This document shows positions 23,780 through 33,006 of a DNA stretch of 64,000 nt, piece after piece. The notes below the pieces were generated by a model. The model did not search any database and was not told the origin of the DNA. It worked only from the letters and a program-made list of their open reading frames with translations. Location of the stretch: positions 1,550,001 through 1,614,000 of the forward strand of contig NZ_DASYGY010000009.1 in the NCBI RefSeq assembly GCF_035999195.1. Direction: 5' to 3'. Position numbers and translations under genes: made by a program. The DNA is from Pseudoxanthomonas sp. (GTDB lineage Bacteria; Pseudomonadota; Gammaproteobacteria; Xanthomonadales; Xanthomonadaceae). Within the stretch, counting starts at the first letter, position 1. Each line of letters starts with the position of its first letter.

Positions 23780-25129
23780 TCAGCGCAGCGGTTCGCCGCG
23801 CGGATAGCTGCCCGACTTGGGCTCCATCGTGTCGAGGTTCCATTCGCTGTCGACGAACGGCTTGCGGGCTTCCTTGTACTGCGGATAGCCGCCGACCTGC
23901 TCCTGGCTGTCGATGATCTCGCCGCGCCCTTCGATGACATCGGCGACGATGCGGCGATCGATCAGGTCGCGGTTCCAGGGCGTGGCGCCTGCGGTCTCGA
24001 TGACCGCATCCTGCACCTTGGCCGAGGGCAGCACGGTGACGCCGAACGGCAGCGCGGGTGCGGTCTTCAGTCGATTGAGCTTCACCGGCGCCGTGGTGTA
24101 GCGACCGGTTTCCTGGATGCTGGCATTGCCGACGCGGTCGACGATCAGATTGTCCTGCGCATACACGTCCAGATCGCCGGAACCGCCGATCATCAGGAAC
24201 GCCAGGGGCTCGGTCGACCTGCCGGCGCGCATCACGTTGCCGCGCACCACCATCTCGCCCTTCGAGTACGGATGGCCCAGCCATTCTTCCGCGATCAGGT
24301 TGTAGTGGATCGCGCGCTGGCCCGGGTTGTAGATCAGGTTGTTGATCACCTGCCCGCGCGCGCCGCCCTTGAACAGCGGGCTGCGCTCGTAGTTGTGCGC
24401 GTACAGGTTGCCGACGATCAGTACCTCGTTGACGTGGTCGTGGATCAGCGAACCCTTGGAATGTTCGCCCTTGGCATGGATCGAATTGGCCAGGCCTTCG
24501 CTGACGATGTTGTTGCTGTAGGTGATGCGGCGCGACGCATTGGCCATCCATTCGGCTTCGTTCTCGCCGTGGAAGCGCGTGCTGGAGGCGCTGAGGTTCT
24601 CGTCGGTGGCCCAGGTGAGCGAACAGTGGTCGACGATCACGTCGTGCGCACCGCGCACGGTGGTGATGGCATCGATGTCGCCGGAGCGCTTCGGCAACCC
24701 GCCGTCGCCCGGCCGGATGCGCAGGTGCCGGATCACCACGTCATGCGTGGCGATCGTCAGGCCGCCCTTGATGATGGTCACGCCGGGATGCGGTGCGGTC
24801 TGGCCGGCGATGGTCAGGAACGGCTCGCTGATGCGCAGCTCCTTCATGCCCAGGTCGATCACGCCGCCGACCTCGAACACCACGATCCGCGGGCCCTTGC
24901 CGGTCACCGCCTCCGCGAACGAGCCGGGTCCATCAGCGGCCAGCGTGGTGACGCGGACGATCTTGCCGCCCCGGCCACCCGGCGTGTGCGCCGCGGCGCC
25001 CTGCGCGCCGGGGAACGCCAGCGCAGGCGCGTCGGCAGCGATGACCGGCGTCGCGACGAACGCCATCAGCAGCGCGGCCAGGCCGCAGGTCAGCCCGCGG
25101 ACCCGCGCGGGAAAACGGATATGAAGCAT
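23780..25129 (-). CDS. Secreted pectate lyase, polysaccharide lyase family 1
   Basis: The 449-residue protein starts at ATG 25129 with GGGAGG 5-6 bases in front. An in-frame ATG at 25192 would add 21 residues before an obvious signal peptide. Signal cleavage is near residue 31 (PVIA-AD). The mature N-terminus AFPGAQGAAAHTPGGRGGK and the following parallel beta-helix with many Asn ladders (VIVDHCSLTWATDEN, NNLIYNPGQRAIHY) are typical of PL1. Pectate lyases cleave polygalacturonate by beta-elimination with calcium. It is transcribed away from the FAH-TRAP operon, with a LacI-type site between the two. Confidence 0.85.
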   Translation of the reverse strand: MLHIRFPARVRGLTCGLAALLMAFVATPVIAADAPALAFPGAQGAAAHTPGGRGGKIVRVTTLAADGPGSFAEAVTGKGPRIVVFEVGGVIDLGMKELRISEPFLTIAGQTAPHPGVTIIKGGLTIATHDVVIRHLRIRPGDGGLPKRSGDIDAITTVRGAHDVIVDHCSLTWATDENLSASSTRFHGENEAEWMANASRRITYSNNIVSEGLANSIHAKGEHSKGSLIHDHVNEVLIVGNLYAHNYERSPLFKGGARGQVINNLIYNPGQRAIHYNLIAEEWLGHPYSKGEMVVRGNVMRAGRSTEPLAFLMIGGSGDLDVYAQDNLIVDRVGNASIQETGRYTTAPVKLNRLKTAPALPFGVTVLPSAKVQDAVIETAGATPWNRDLIDRRIVADVIEGRGEIIDSQEQVGGYPQYKEARKPFVDSEWNLDTMEPKSGSYPRGEPLR

Positions 25130-25198
25130 TGGCTCCCTCCCAGGAGTGGATGGACGCATCGTGGCATCGGGATGGGTTTTGCGGCAGTGCACATTGTC

Positions 25199-25216
25199 AA
25201 TGACACCGGTTTACCA
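25199..25216 (+). promoter_or_regulatory. Candidate LacI-type operator between PL1 lyase and FAH-TRAP operon
   Basis: AATGACACCGGTTTACCA lies 69 bp before the lyase start on one side and 63 bp before the FAH start on the other, so one site could serve both directions. It differs from the kduI site by a single inserted T. Confidence 0.6.
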
Positions 25217-25279
25217 TATACAGGCCATCAGCCTGCACTGTCACTCGGCAGTGCAACAAACGGAGCGGGGAGAACCCAC

Positions 25280-26137
25280 TTGAGTAACGATCACAACGCC
25301 CTCGCCGAGGTGCGCGCCGCAGCCCCCGCATTGGCCGCCGTCGCGGACAGTTTCGTCGCTGCGCGCCGGCAGGGCCGCGCGCTGACCGACTTTCCCGGCG
25401 AGATTCCCCCCGACCTGGTCACCGCCTATCGCGTGCAGGATCTGGCGATCGCGCAGTGGCCCGACCACGTCGCGGGCTGGAAGGTCGGCTTCATCGCGCC
25501 CGAGCGCCGCGACGCATCCGGCGACGAGCGGCTGCTTGGCCCGATCTTCCGGCGCCAGCTGCAGGTGACCACCGGTGGTCAATCCACGTTCGAGGTGTTC
25601 TCGGGCGGCTTCGGCGCGGTGGAGGCCGAGTACGTCCTGCGTCTGGACGCCGACGTACCCGCCGACAAGCACGCGTGGACGCCCGACGAAGCCGCCGCCG
25701 TGCCATCCGCGCTGTTCATCGGCATGGAAGTGGCCAGCAGCCCGCTGGCGACGATCAACCAGCTCGGCCCGCGCGTGGTCGTCTCGGACTTCGGCAACAA
25801 CAATGGCCTGGTGATGGGCGCCGAGATCCCGGACTGGGCGAGCCGCAGCGACGCGTCACTGACCTGCACCACGTCGATCGACGGCCGCCTGGTCGGCCGT
25901 GGCGGCGCCACCACCCTCCCCGGCGGGCTGCGTGCGGCGTTCGCGTTCGCGCTGTCGCGCTCGGCGCGCCGTGGCCGGCCACTGAAAGCCGGCGACCTGA
26001 TCGCGACCGGCAACGCCACCGGCATCCACGACATCCTGCCGGGCCAGCAGGCGCTGATCGAGTTCGATGGCCATGGCAGCATTGCGTGTGTCGCGGTCGC
26101 CGCGACACCGAAGGACGAAGGAGACTGGCGCGCATGA
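25280..26137 (+). CDS. Fumarylacetoacetate hydrolase-fold enzyme (2-keto-4-pentenoate hydratase-like)
   Basis: The 285-residue protein starts at TTG 25280, 7 bases behind GGGGAG. No ATG or GTG start with a good site is present nearby. The first half has YRVQDLAIAQ and GWKVGFIAPERR, typical of the MhpD/HpcG hydratase branch. The metal-site region includes the acidic EAEYVLRLDAD, and a late GDLIATGNATG matches the family end. Such enzymes hydrate or hydrolyse 2-keto acids. It overlaps the TRAP binding-protein gene by an ATGA junction and so belongs to the import operon. Its exact substrate in uronate breakdown is unknown to me. Confidence 0.75.
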   Translation: MSNDHNALAEVRAAAPALAAVADSFVAARRQGRALTDFPGEIPPDLVTAYRVQDLAIAQWPDHVAGWKVGFIAPERRDASGDERLLGPIFRRQLQVTTGGQSTFEVFSGGFGAVEAEYVLRLDADVPADKHAWTPDEAAAVPSALFIGMEVASSPLATINQLGPRVVVSDFGNNNGLVMGAEIPDWASRSDASLTCTTSIDGRLVGRGGATTLPGGLRAAFAFALSRSARRGRPLKAGDLIATGNATGIHDILPGQQALIEFDGHGSIACVAVAATPKDEGDWRA

Positions 26138-27129
26138 TGAACCGTCGTCGCTTCCTGGGTACCGGCCTTGGTGCTGCGGTCGCCCTTCCGCTGGCGGGCA
26201 GCCGCGCCTTCGCCGACGATGGCCGGCACGTGCTGACGGCGACCGACGTGCACGTCAAGGACTACCCCACCGTCGAAGCCGTGCGCTGGATCGGCGAGAC
26301 GATGGCGCGCGAGACCGGTGGACGGGTGACGCTGCGCCAGTACCACTCCGGCCAGCTGGGCCGTGAGTCGGAAGCGATCGACATGGCGCGGTTCGGCGCC
26401 ATCGACATGACCCGCGTCTACGCCGGCGCGCTGAACAACGCCTTCCCGCTGACCCAGGCGTTGTGTCTGCCGTACGTGTTCGACTCGGTGCCGCACATGC
26501 GCCGCGCGATGGACGAAGGCGTGGGCAAGGCGGTGCTGGAGGGCTTCGCGCAGCGCGGTCTGGTCGGCCTGGCCATCTACGACTCGGGCGCGCGCTGCTT
26601 CTACAACACCAAGCACGCCATCCGTGTACCGGCGGACCTGCACGGACTGAAGATCCGCGTCCCGGTCTCGGACATCTTCATCCGGATGCTGCGGCTGTTC
26701 GGCGCCAATCCCACGCCGCTCTCGCTGGGCGAGGTGTTCTCCGGGCTGGAGACGCGGATGATCGACGGCGCGGAGAACAACATCCGCAGCTTCCATTCCA
26801 GCCGGCATTTCGAGGCCGCGCAGTACTGGTCGCAGACCAACCATTCCTATGCGCCGGACGTGCTGCTGGTGTCGCAGCGCACGCTGGACGACCTGCAGCC
26901 GCGCGACCGGGAGCTGCTGATCGAAACCGCCCGCCAGTCGGTGGGCGTGATGCGCACGCTCTGGGACGCATCGGAAGCCAAGGCCCGCGACGCCGTGTTC
27001 GCCGCGGGCGTGGAGCACAACGAGGCCGACCTCCCCGCGTTTGCGAAAGCGTCGCAGCCCCTGCTGTCCGAATACCGCAAGGATCCGGCGATCGACGCCC
27101 TGTACCGCCGCATCCGCGACCTGGCCTGA
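26134..27129 (+). CDS. TRAP transporter solute-binding protein (DctP family)
   Basis: The 331-residue periplasmic protein has a Tat-like signal (MMNRRRFLGTG, hydrophobic stretch, cleavage near SRAFA-DD). The DctP fold follows, including GRVTLRQYHSGQLGRESEAI, the ARCFYNTK region and the conserved Arg-containing LHGLKIRVP ligand segment (about residues 170-178), then GLETRMIDGAENN. Carboxylate sugars such as uronates bind through that Arg. Gene order with DctQ and DctM and the pectin enzymes suggests galacturonate or unsaturated digalacturonate as ligand. Overlap with the previous gene suggests coupled translation. Confidence 0.88.
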   Translation: MMNRRRFLGTGLGAAVALPLAGSRAFADDGRHVLTATDVHVKDYPTVEAVRWIGETMARETGGRVTLRQYHSGQLGRESEAIDMARFGAIDMTRVYAGALNNAFPLTQALCLPYVFDSVPHMRRAMDEGVGKAVLEGFAQRGLVGLAIYDSGARCFYNTKHAIRVPADLHGLKIRVPVSDIFIRMLRLFGANPTPLSLGEVFSGLETRMIDGAENNIRSFHSSRHFEAAQYWSQTNHSYAPDVLLVSQRTLDDLQPRDRELLIETARQSVGVMRTLWDASEAKARDAVFAAGVEHNEADLPAFAKASQPLLSEYRKDPAIDALYRRIRDLA

Positions 27130-27138
27130 GAAACGACG

Positions 27139-27657
27139 ATGTCCGAAGAAATCACGCCGCATCCCGCCACGCCGCTGCAACGCGGCATGGACCTGCTGTC
27201 CAACGCCGCCATCGCCATCGCCGTCGCGGCCCTGCTCGGCCTGGTGATCGTGCAGGGCTGGCAGGTGATCGCCCGCTACGTCATCAACGACTCGCCCAGC
27301 TGGACCGAGCCGGTCACCATCCTGCTGCTGACCACCGCCATGAGCCTGGGGGCCGCGGCAGGCGTGCACACGAACCGCCACTTCGGCTTCTTCCTGCTGG
27401 CCGATGCGGCGCGCCCGGGGCTGAAGAAACTGCTGCACGCCATCTCGCCGCTGGTGATCGCCGCGATCGGTGCGGTGATGGCGTACTGGGGTGCCGTGCT
27501 CCTGTTCGACGGCCTGGGCATCCGCATCGCCGGTGCGCCGATGCCGCAGAGCATCGGCTACCTGCCGCTGTCGCTCGGCGGCCTGCTGATGGTGGTGTTC
27601 GCGCTGTACCGACTGCTCCTGGTGCTGCGTGCGCCGCTGACCGACGAGGCCCGCTGA
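27139..27657 (+). CDS. TRAP transporter small permease (DctQ family)
   Basis: The 172-residue inner-membrane protein has four hydrophobic segments, with the DctQ hallmark WQVIARYVINDSPSWTEP after the first and NRHFGFFLLADA in the middle. It links the binding protein cycle to the large permease. It lies 9 bp after dctP and 3 bp before dctM. Confidence 0.88.
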   Translation: MSEEITPHPATPLQRGMDLLSNAAIAIAVAALLGLVIVQGWQVIARYVINDSPSWTEPVTILLLTTAMSLGAAAGVHTNRHFGFFLLADAARPGLKKLLHAISPLVIAAIGAVMAYWGAVLLFDGLGIRIAGAPMPQSIGYLPLSLGGLLMVVFALYRLLLVLRAPLTDEAR

Positions 27658-27660
27658 CCC

Positions 27661-28944
27661 ATGGCGATCACCCTGCTGTTCTCGATCTTCGCGATCCTGC
27701 TGCTGATCGGCGTACCGGTCGCCTATGCGCTGGCGGCGGCGTCGCTGGCCACCCTGCTCTATCTGGACCTGCCCAGCATCGTGCTGGTGCAGCAGATTTC
27801 GTCCGGCACCGGTTCGGCGTCGCTGATCGCGATCCCGCTCTTCATCTTCGCCGGCGAGATCATGTTGCGCGGCGGCATTTCCGAACGCCTGATCAGCCTG
27901 GCCGCGTCGCTGGTGGGACGCCTGCGTGGCGGCCTGGGCCAGGTGAGCATCCTGTCGTCGCTGTTCTTCGGCGGCGTGTCGGGATCGGCCATCGCCGACG
28001 TATCGGCGGTGGGCGGCACGATGATCCCGCAGATGGTCAAGCGCGGCTACGACCGCGACTTCGCCGTCAACGTCAGCATCACCGCGGCGCTGGTCGCCTT
28101 GCTGGTGCCGCCGTCGCACAACCTGATCCTGTTTTCGGCGGCCGCCGGCGGCGGCCTGTCCATCGCCGACCTGTTCGCCGCCGGCATCGTGCCTGCGCTG
28201 CTGATGACGGCGGTGCTGATGTTCACGGGCTGGGCGGTCGCGTGCAAGCGCGGCTACGGCACCGAACCGTTCCCGGGGATGCGGGCGGTGATGCTGCGAC
28301 TGGTCTCGGCGCTGCCCGGCCTGGGCCTGGTCGGCCTGATCTTCTTCGGCATCCGCGCCGGCATCTTCACGGCGGTGGAAAGTGCGGCCATCGCCGTGGT
28401 CTACGCGCTGCTGGTGACCAGCGTGCTGTACCGCCAGCTGTCGGTGAAGGAATTCTTCGCCACCGTGACCCATGCGGCGCGTTCCACCGGGGTGATCCTG
28501 TTCGTCATCGCCACGGCGGCGGTCTTCGGCTGGCTGCTGGCCTACCTGCAGGTGCCGGCGGCGGCCGTCGATGCGCTGCAGTCGATCGCGCACAGCAAGT
28601 ACACCGTCCTGCTGCTGATCGTGCTGGTGCTGCTGGTGCTGGGCACGTTCATGGACCTGGCGCCGATGATCCTGATCTGCACGCCGATCTTCCTGCCGGT
28701 GGCGCGCGCCTACGGCATCGACCCGATCCACTTCGGCCTGGTGCTGGTGCTGACCGGCGGACTGGGACTGGTGACACCGCCGGTGGGGTCGGTGCTCTTC
28801 ATCGGCACGGCGATCGGCAAGATCAGCATCGCGCAGAGCATGCGCACGATCTGGCCGTTCTGGCTGGCGGGACTGGCGGTGCTGCTGATCGTGGCGTTGT
28901 TCCCCGAACTGTCGCTGTGGCTGCCGAAGGCGCTGAAGGGATGA
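27661..28944 (+). CDS. TRAP transporter large permease (DctM family)
   Basis: The 427-residue protein has about twelve membrane segments and DctM landmarks: SLIAIPLFIFAGEIM, the SILSSLFFGGVSGSAIADVS loop, LLVPPSHNLILFSAAAGGG, and near the end LTGGLGLVTPPVGSVLF. It is the sodium-coupled channel part of the TRAP importer. Its stop overlaps the start of the PL10 lyase gene (ATGA). Confidence 0.9.
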   Translation: MAITLLFSIFAILLLIGVPVAYALAAASLATLLYLDLPSIVLVQQISSGTGSASLIAIPLFIFAGEIMLRGGISERLISLAASLVGRLRGGLGQVSILSSLFFGGVSGSAIADVSAVGGTMIPQMVKRGYDRDFAVNVSITAALVALLVPPSHNLILFSAAAGGGLSIADLFAAGIVPALLMTAVLMFTGWAVACKRGYGTEPFPGMRAVMLRLVSALPGLGLVGLIFFGIRAGIFTAVESAAIAVVYALLVTSVLYRQLSVKEFFATVTHAARSTGVILFVIATAAVFGWLLAYLQVPAAAVDALQSIAHSKYTVLLLIVLVLLVLGTFMDLAPMILICTPIFLPVARAYGIDPIHFGLVLVLTGGLGLVTPPVGSVLFIGTAIGKISIAQSMRTIWPFWLAGLAVLLIVALFPELSLWLPKALKG

Positions 28945-30077
28945 GGCCGGTGCGCCTGGCTGCCGCGACGCTGCTGTTCGCGTCGCTGCCGGCGTGGTCC
29001 GCATCGCCTGCCGCCACGCCGTCGCTCGCCGGCTTCGAGGACGCCATCCACCACTGGCGCAACGTGCACGGCGATGCGTATCCCCGGCATGCGCCGGACG
29101 AAGTCGCGAAGATCGCCGACAACATCCTGCGCTACCAGCGCATCGACGGTGGCTGGATCGAGAACCAGGATCCCGCACGGATTCTGGATGATGCCGGACG
29201 CGCGCGTTTCGACATCGAAGCGCGCAAGTCAGGCGGCAGCTTCGACAACCGCAACATCTATACGCAGCTGGACTACCTGGCCACGGCCTACGCGATCACC
29301 GGCGACACCCGGTACCGCGACGGCAGCCTGCGGGGCATCGCCTTCACCCTGGCGCAGCAGATTCCCTCCTGCGGCGGCTGGCCGCATACCGTACCGGCCA
29401 CGCAGTCCTACCACCCGCACATCACCATCGCCGACGACGTCACCGCCGGCGTGCTGGGCACCTTGCGCAAGGTCGTATCGGACACGCGTCGCTATGCCTT
29501 CGTCGATGCCACCTTGCGCGCCCGCGTGCAGGCGGCCATCGAACGGGGTGATGCCTGCCTGCTGCGGCTGCAGGTGAGGCAGGGCGACACACTGGCCGGC
29601 TGGGCCGGACAGTACGACGCGAAGACGCTGCTGCCCGCGCAGGGTCGCGCGTTCGAGCTGCCCGCCATCGCAGGACAGGAAACCGTCGGCGTGGTCCGCT
29701 ATCTGATGTCGATCCCGGCCCCCTCGCCCGCTGTCGTCGCGGCCGTGGACGGCGCGGTCGCGTGGCTGCGTCGCGTGGAGATCACCGGCTGGCGCATCGA
29801 GACCTTCGACGCACCGGCGGAACAGTTCCAGTACCACCGCAGCACGAAGGACCGTCGCCTGGTCGCCGACCCGTCCGCCTCCGGCCTGTGGGCGCGCTTC
29901 TACGACGTGAACGACAACAGCGTGGTGCTGGCGACGCGCGACAGCGCACGGGTCGCGCGTTACGAGGACATTCCGCGCGAGCGCCGCACCGGCTACGAGT
30001 GGTACGGCAGCTGGCCGGCGCGGCTGCTGTCGGAGGAATACCCGCAATGGAAGGCGTCGCACCCGGCCACGCCCTGA
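28941..30077 (+). CDS. Secreted pectate lyase, polysaccharide lyase family 10
   Basis: The 378-residue protein has a signal peptide (about residues 1-20). An (alpha/alpha) toroid-type domain follows, with family PL10 segments: NILRYQRIDGGWIENQDP, SFDNRNIYTQLDYLATAY, CGGWPHTVP and AGWAGQYDAKTLLPAQGR, and near the end FDAPAEQFQYHRSTKDRRLV and ARFYDVNDNSVVLATRD. PL10 enzymes cut polygalacturonate with calcium. Coupling to the TRAP genes puts depolymerisation and import on one transcript. Confidence 0.88.
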   Translation: MRPVRLAAATLLFASLPAWSASPAATPSLAGFEDAIHHWRNVHGDAYPRHAPDEVAKIADNILRYQRIDGGWIENQDPARILDDAGRARFDIEARKSGGSFDNRNIYTQLDYLATAYAITGDTRYRDGSLRGIAFTLAQQIPSCGGWPHTVPATQSYHPHITIADDVTAGVLGTLRKVVSDTRRYAFVDATLRARVQAAIERGDACLLRLQVRQGDTLAGWAGQYDAKTLLPAQGRAFELPAIAGQETVGVVRYLMSIPAPSPAVVAAVDGAVAWLRRVEITGWRIETFDAPAEQFQYHRSTKDRRLVADPSASGLWARFYDVNDNSVVLATRDSARVARYEDIPRERRTGYEWYGSWPARLLSEEYPQWKASHPATP

Positions 30078-30088
30078 GGAAGTCCAGC

Positions 30089-31678
30089 ATGCCGTTCATC
30101 CGATTGCTCATCGCCGCGCTGTCCCTGTGCGTCGCCTTCGATGCGCTGGCGACCGATGCCGTGCCTCCCGTCTGGAAGCGCGGGATCGAACACCAGCGCC
30201 AGGCCGATCTCGGTGACGGTACGTTCCTCAACCCGGTGCTGGCCGGCGACCGTCCCGATCCGTCGGTGCTGAAGGATGGCGAGGACTATTACCTCACCCT
30301 GTCCTCGTTCACCGCCTATCCCGGACTGCCCCTGTGGCATTCGCGCGACCTGATCAACTGGCAGCCCATCGGCCACGCCATCACGAAGAACGTGGGCTCG
30401 ATCTGGGCGCCCGACCTGGTCAGGCACCAGGGCCGCTACTACATCTACTTCCCCGCCCGCGTGGGCGGCACCGAGTCGCCGCGGCGCAGCAACTTCGTGG
30501 TGTGGGCCGACGACATCCGCGGCCCGTGGAGCGAACCGATCGACATCGGCCTGCCCGGCCACATCGACCCCGGCCATGCGGTGGGCGAGGACGGCAAGCG
30601 CTACCTGTTCCTCAGCGCGGGCGATTACGTGCAGCTGGCCGACGACGGGCTGAGCACCGTCGGCGAGGTGAAGCACGTCTACGACGGCTGGCGCTACCCG
30701 GAATCGTGGGACGTGGAAGGCTATGCGCAGGAAGGCCCGAAGATCACCTTCCGCAACGGCTGGTACTACATGATCACGGCCGTCGGCGGCACCGCGGGGC
30801 CGCCGACCGGGCACATGGTGATCGTCGCGCGCTCGCGTTCGATCCACGGTCCGTGGCAGAACGCGCCCAACAATCCGGTGGTGCGCACCACCTCGCGCGA
30901 GCAGTACTGGTGGTCGCGCGGCCACGCCACGCTGGTCGAGGACGCGGCAGGCCAGTGGTGGATGATCTACCACGGCTACGAGCGCGACTTCTGGACCCTG
31001 GGCCGGCAGGCGCTGCTCGACCCGATCGAATGGACCGAGGACGGCTGGTTCGTCGCCAGGGGCGGCGACCTGAGCCAACCGCTGCGCAAGCCGGCCGGCG
31101 AGGCGCTGTCGCCGCACGGCATGGCCCTGTCGGACGACTTCCGCAGCGACCGGCTGGGCCCGCAGTGGGCGTTCTACGATCCGTCACCGGGCGAAGCCGC
31201 GCGCCTGAGCGTCGGCGGCGGCGTGATGACCCTGCAGGGCAAGGGCACGTCGCCCCGCGACAGCTCGCCGCTGGGCGTCATCGCCGGCGACCTGGCCTAC
31301 CAGTTCGAGGTGGAGATGGAGGTCGAACCCGGCGCGCAGGGCGGCGCGGTGCTGTTCTACAACGACCGCCTGTACGCAGGCGTCGGCAGCAACGGCGAGC
31401 AGTTCGTCATGCACCGTTACGGCCTGGAGCGTCCGGGCCACCTGCCGCCCAGCGCGAAGGGCGGCAGGCTGTGGCTGCGCGTCAAGCACGATCGCCACAT
31501 CGTCACCATCCACACCAGCGCCGATGGCCAGGCCTGGACCAAGTATCCCGTGCAGATGGAGGTCTCCGGCTACCACCACAACGTCGCCGGCGGCTTCCTG
31601 GCCCTCAAGCCCTCGCTGTATGCGGCCGGCGACGGCAAGGTGCGCTTCCGTAATTTCCGCTACCGCGCGCTGGACTGA
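30089..31678 (+). CDS. Glycoside hydrolase family 43 with C-terminal lectin-like domain
   Basis: The 529-residue protein has a signal peptide (about residues 1-22). The five-bladed propeller starts with NPVLAGDRPDPSVLKDGEDY, in which DRPDP carries the catalytic base. A later acidic EGPKI segment fits the general acid. The C-terminal 190 residues (from SDDFRSDRLGPQWAF) are a concanavalin-like beta-sandwich often found in GH43 enzymes. The family acts on arabinan, xylan or galactan side chains. In this locus removal of pectin side chains in the periplasm or outside is likely. It follows the PL10 gene by 11 bp. Confidence 0.85.
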   Translation: MPFIRLLIAALSLCVAFDALATDAVPPVWKRGIEHQRQADLGDGTFLNPVLAGDRPDPSVLKDGEDYYLTLSSFTAYPGLPLWHSRDLINWQPIGHAITKNVGSIWAPDLVRHQGRYYIYFPARVGGTESPRRSNFVVWADDIRGPWSEPIDIGLPGHIDPGHAVGEDGKRYLFLSAGDYVQLADDGLSTVGEVKHVYDGWRYPESWDVEGYAQEGPKITFRNGWYYMITAVGGTAGPPTGHMVIVARSRSIHGPWQNAPNNPVVRTTSREQYWWSRGHATLVEDAAGQWWMIYHGYERDFWTLGRQALLDPIEWTEDGWFVARGGDLSQPLRKPAGEALSPHGMALSDDFRSDRLGPQWAFYDPSPGEAARLSVGGGVMTLQGKGTSPRDSSPLGVIAGDLAYQFEVEMEVEPGAQGGAVLFYNDRLYAGVGSNGEQFVMHRYGLERPGHLPPSAKGGRLWLRVKHDRHIVTIHTSADGQAWTKYPVQMEVSGYHHNVAGGFLALKPSLYAAGDGKVRFRNFRYRALD

Positions 31679-31728
31679 CCCCCAGCCGCTAGAATCCCCT
31701 CGACCGACGAACGGACCCGCATCGTCCC

Positions 31729-32784
31729 ATGCCCGCGCGCAAGAAGCCCGACAGCCCTGCCAGCCTGCCCACCGGTGGCAAGGCTGCGACCATCAACGAC
31801 ATCGCACGGCTTTCCGGCGTCTCGAAGAAGACCGTGTCGCGGATCATCAACCACTCGCCGCTGGTGCGGAAGGACACGCGCGACAAGGTCGAGGCGCTGA
31901 TGCGCGAGGTCGGCTATTCGCCCGACCCGATGGCCCGCGGCCTGGCGTTCCGCCGCTCGTTCCTGATCGGCATGGTCTACGACAACCCGACCGCGCAGTA
32001 CATCGTCAACATGCAGTACGGCGCGCTGGACGCGCTGCGCGATTCGGGCTTCGAACTGGTCGTGCACCCCTGCGACAGCCGCAGCCCGGGCTACATCGAC
32101 GGCGTGCGACGCTTCGTGCAGCAGCAGAAGCTGCATGGCGTGATGCTGGTGCCGCGCGCGTCGGAAGACCAGGCGCTGGCGGACATGCTGGCGGAGATCG
32201 GCTGCCGCTATTCGCGCATCGCCTCGGTCTCGATGGACGAGCCCTCGCGCATGGTGGTCACGCACGACCGCGACGGCGCGGCGGAAGCGGCGGAGTACCT
32301 GCTCTCGCTGGGCCATACCGACATCGCGTTGATCACCGGCCCGGCCGCCTACCGGTCGTCGATCGAGCGTACCGACGGGTTCGTGCAGGCGCTGGCCAAG
32401 CGCGGGCTGGAGGTTCCGAAGTCGCGCATTATCGAAGCCGGTTACACCTTCGAATCCGGCGTGGTCGCGGCCGAGAAACTGCTGTCGGGCAAGAACCGCC
32501 CCACCGCCATCTTCACCGGCAACGACGAAATGGCGGCCGGCGTGTACAAGGTCGCCATGCGCGCCGGCATCAACATCCCGCGCCAGCTGTCGGTGGTCGG
32601 GTTCGACGACAGCCCGTTGGCCTCGCGCCTGTGGCCCTCGCTGACCTCGGTCCGGCGCAACACCCGCGACACCGGCCGCACCGCCGCCGCCATGCTGATC
32701 CAGCCGGAAGGTACGCCGATGCTGGCGGCCGCCAGCATCCGCCCGCACCTGGTCATCCGCGACTCCTCGCAACCGCCGGAGTGA
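31729..32784 (+). CDS. LacI-family regulator of the pectin locus
   Basis: The 351-residue protein has a helix-turn-helix at residues 22-42 (TINDIARLSGVSKKTVSRI), the hinge PDPMARGLAFRRS, and a periplasmic-binding-protein-like sensor domain ending with the usual SVVGFDDSPLASRLWPSLTS. A basic N-terminal extension of about 20 residues precedes the HTH. LacI regulators bind palindromic sites and release DNA when they bind a sugar. Three near-identical sites in this locus (20402, 25199, 32916) make it the likely local repressor, with KDG or a related uronate as inducer. It has its own start 50 bp after the GH43 stop. Confidence 0.88.
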   Translation: MPARKKPDSPASLPTGGKAATINDIARLSGVSKKTVSRIINHSPLVRKDTRDKVEALMREVGYSPDPMARGLAFRRSFLIGMVYDNPTAQYIVNMQYGALDALRDSGFELVVHPCDSRSPGYIDGVRRFVQQQKLHGVMLVPRASEDQALADMLAEIGCRYSRIASVSMDEPSRMVVTHDRDGAAEAAEYLLSLGHTDIALITGPAAYRSSIERTDGFVQALAKRGLEVPKSRIIEAGYTFESGVVAAEKLLSGKNRPTAIFTGNDEMAAGVYKVAMRAGINIPRQLSVVGFDDSPLASRLWPSLTSVRRNTRDTGRTAAAMLIQPEGTPMLAAASIRPHLVIRDSSQPPE

Positions 32785-32915
32785 AGGGCCGGGAACAGGG
32801 AATGGGGAACAGCGGATAGCGCCTTCAAGCCACCGGGCCGACAAGGTGCCGCTGTGCCCGCCGCCTCCACCCCGCACTCCCCATCCCCCACTCCCGACCT
32901 CCTGCCGCACCGCAA

Positions 32916-32932
32916 AATGACACCGGTTACCA
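32916..32932 (+). promoter_or_regulatory. Candidate LacI-type operator in front of kduI
   Basis: AATGACACCGGTTACCA lies 74 bp before the kduI start and downstream of the regulator gene. It shares the AATGACACCGGT core with the site at 25199. Confidence 0.6.
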
Positions 32933-33006
32933 AAGATCGTAGAATCGCCTCACGACCTATCCCGACGCCCCGCTCCACGGGCGTCCGCACCGACGGAGCC
33001 CCGCCC

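Noticed and set aside
26463..28940. Long in-frame extension upstream of the PL10 lyase
   Set aside because: The signal peptide begins at 28941. The upstream part is the third-frame shadow of the TRAP genes.
25579..29178. 1199-residue minus-strand frame across the FAH-TRAP genes
   Set aside because: It covers four well-supported plus-strand genes. Its product is Gln/Arg/His-rich with no domain.
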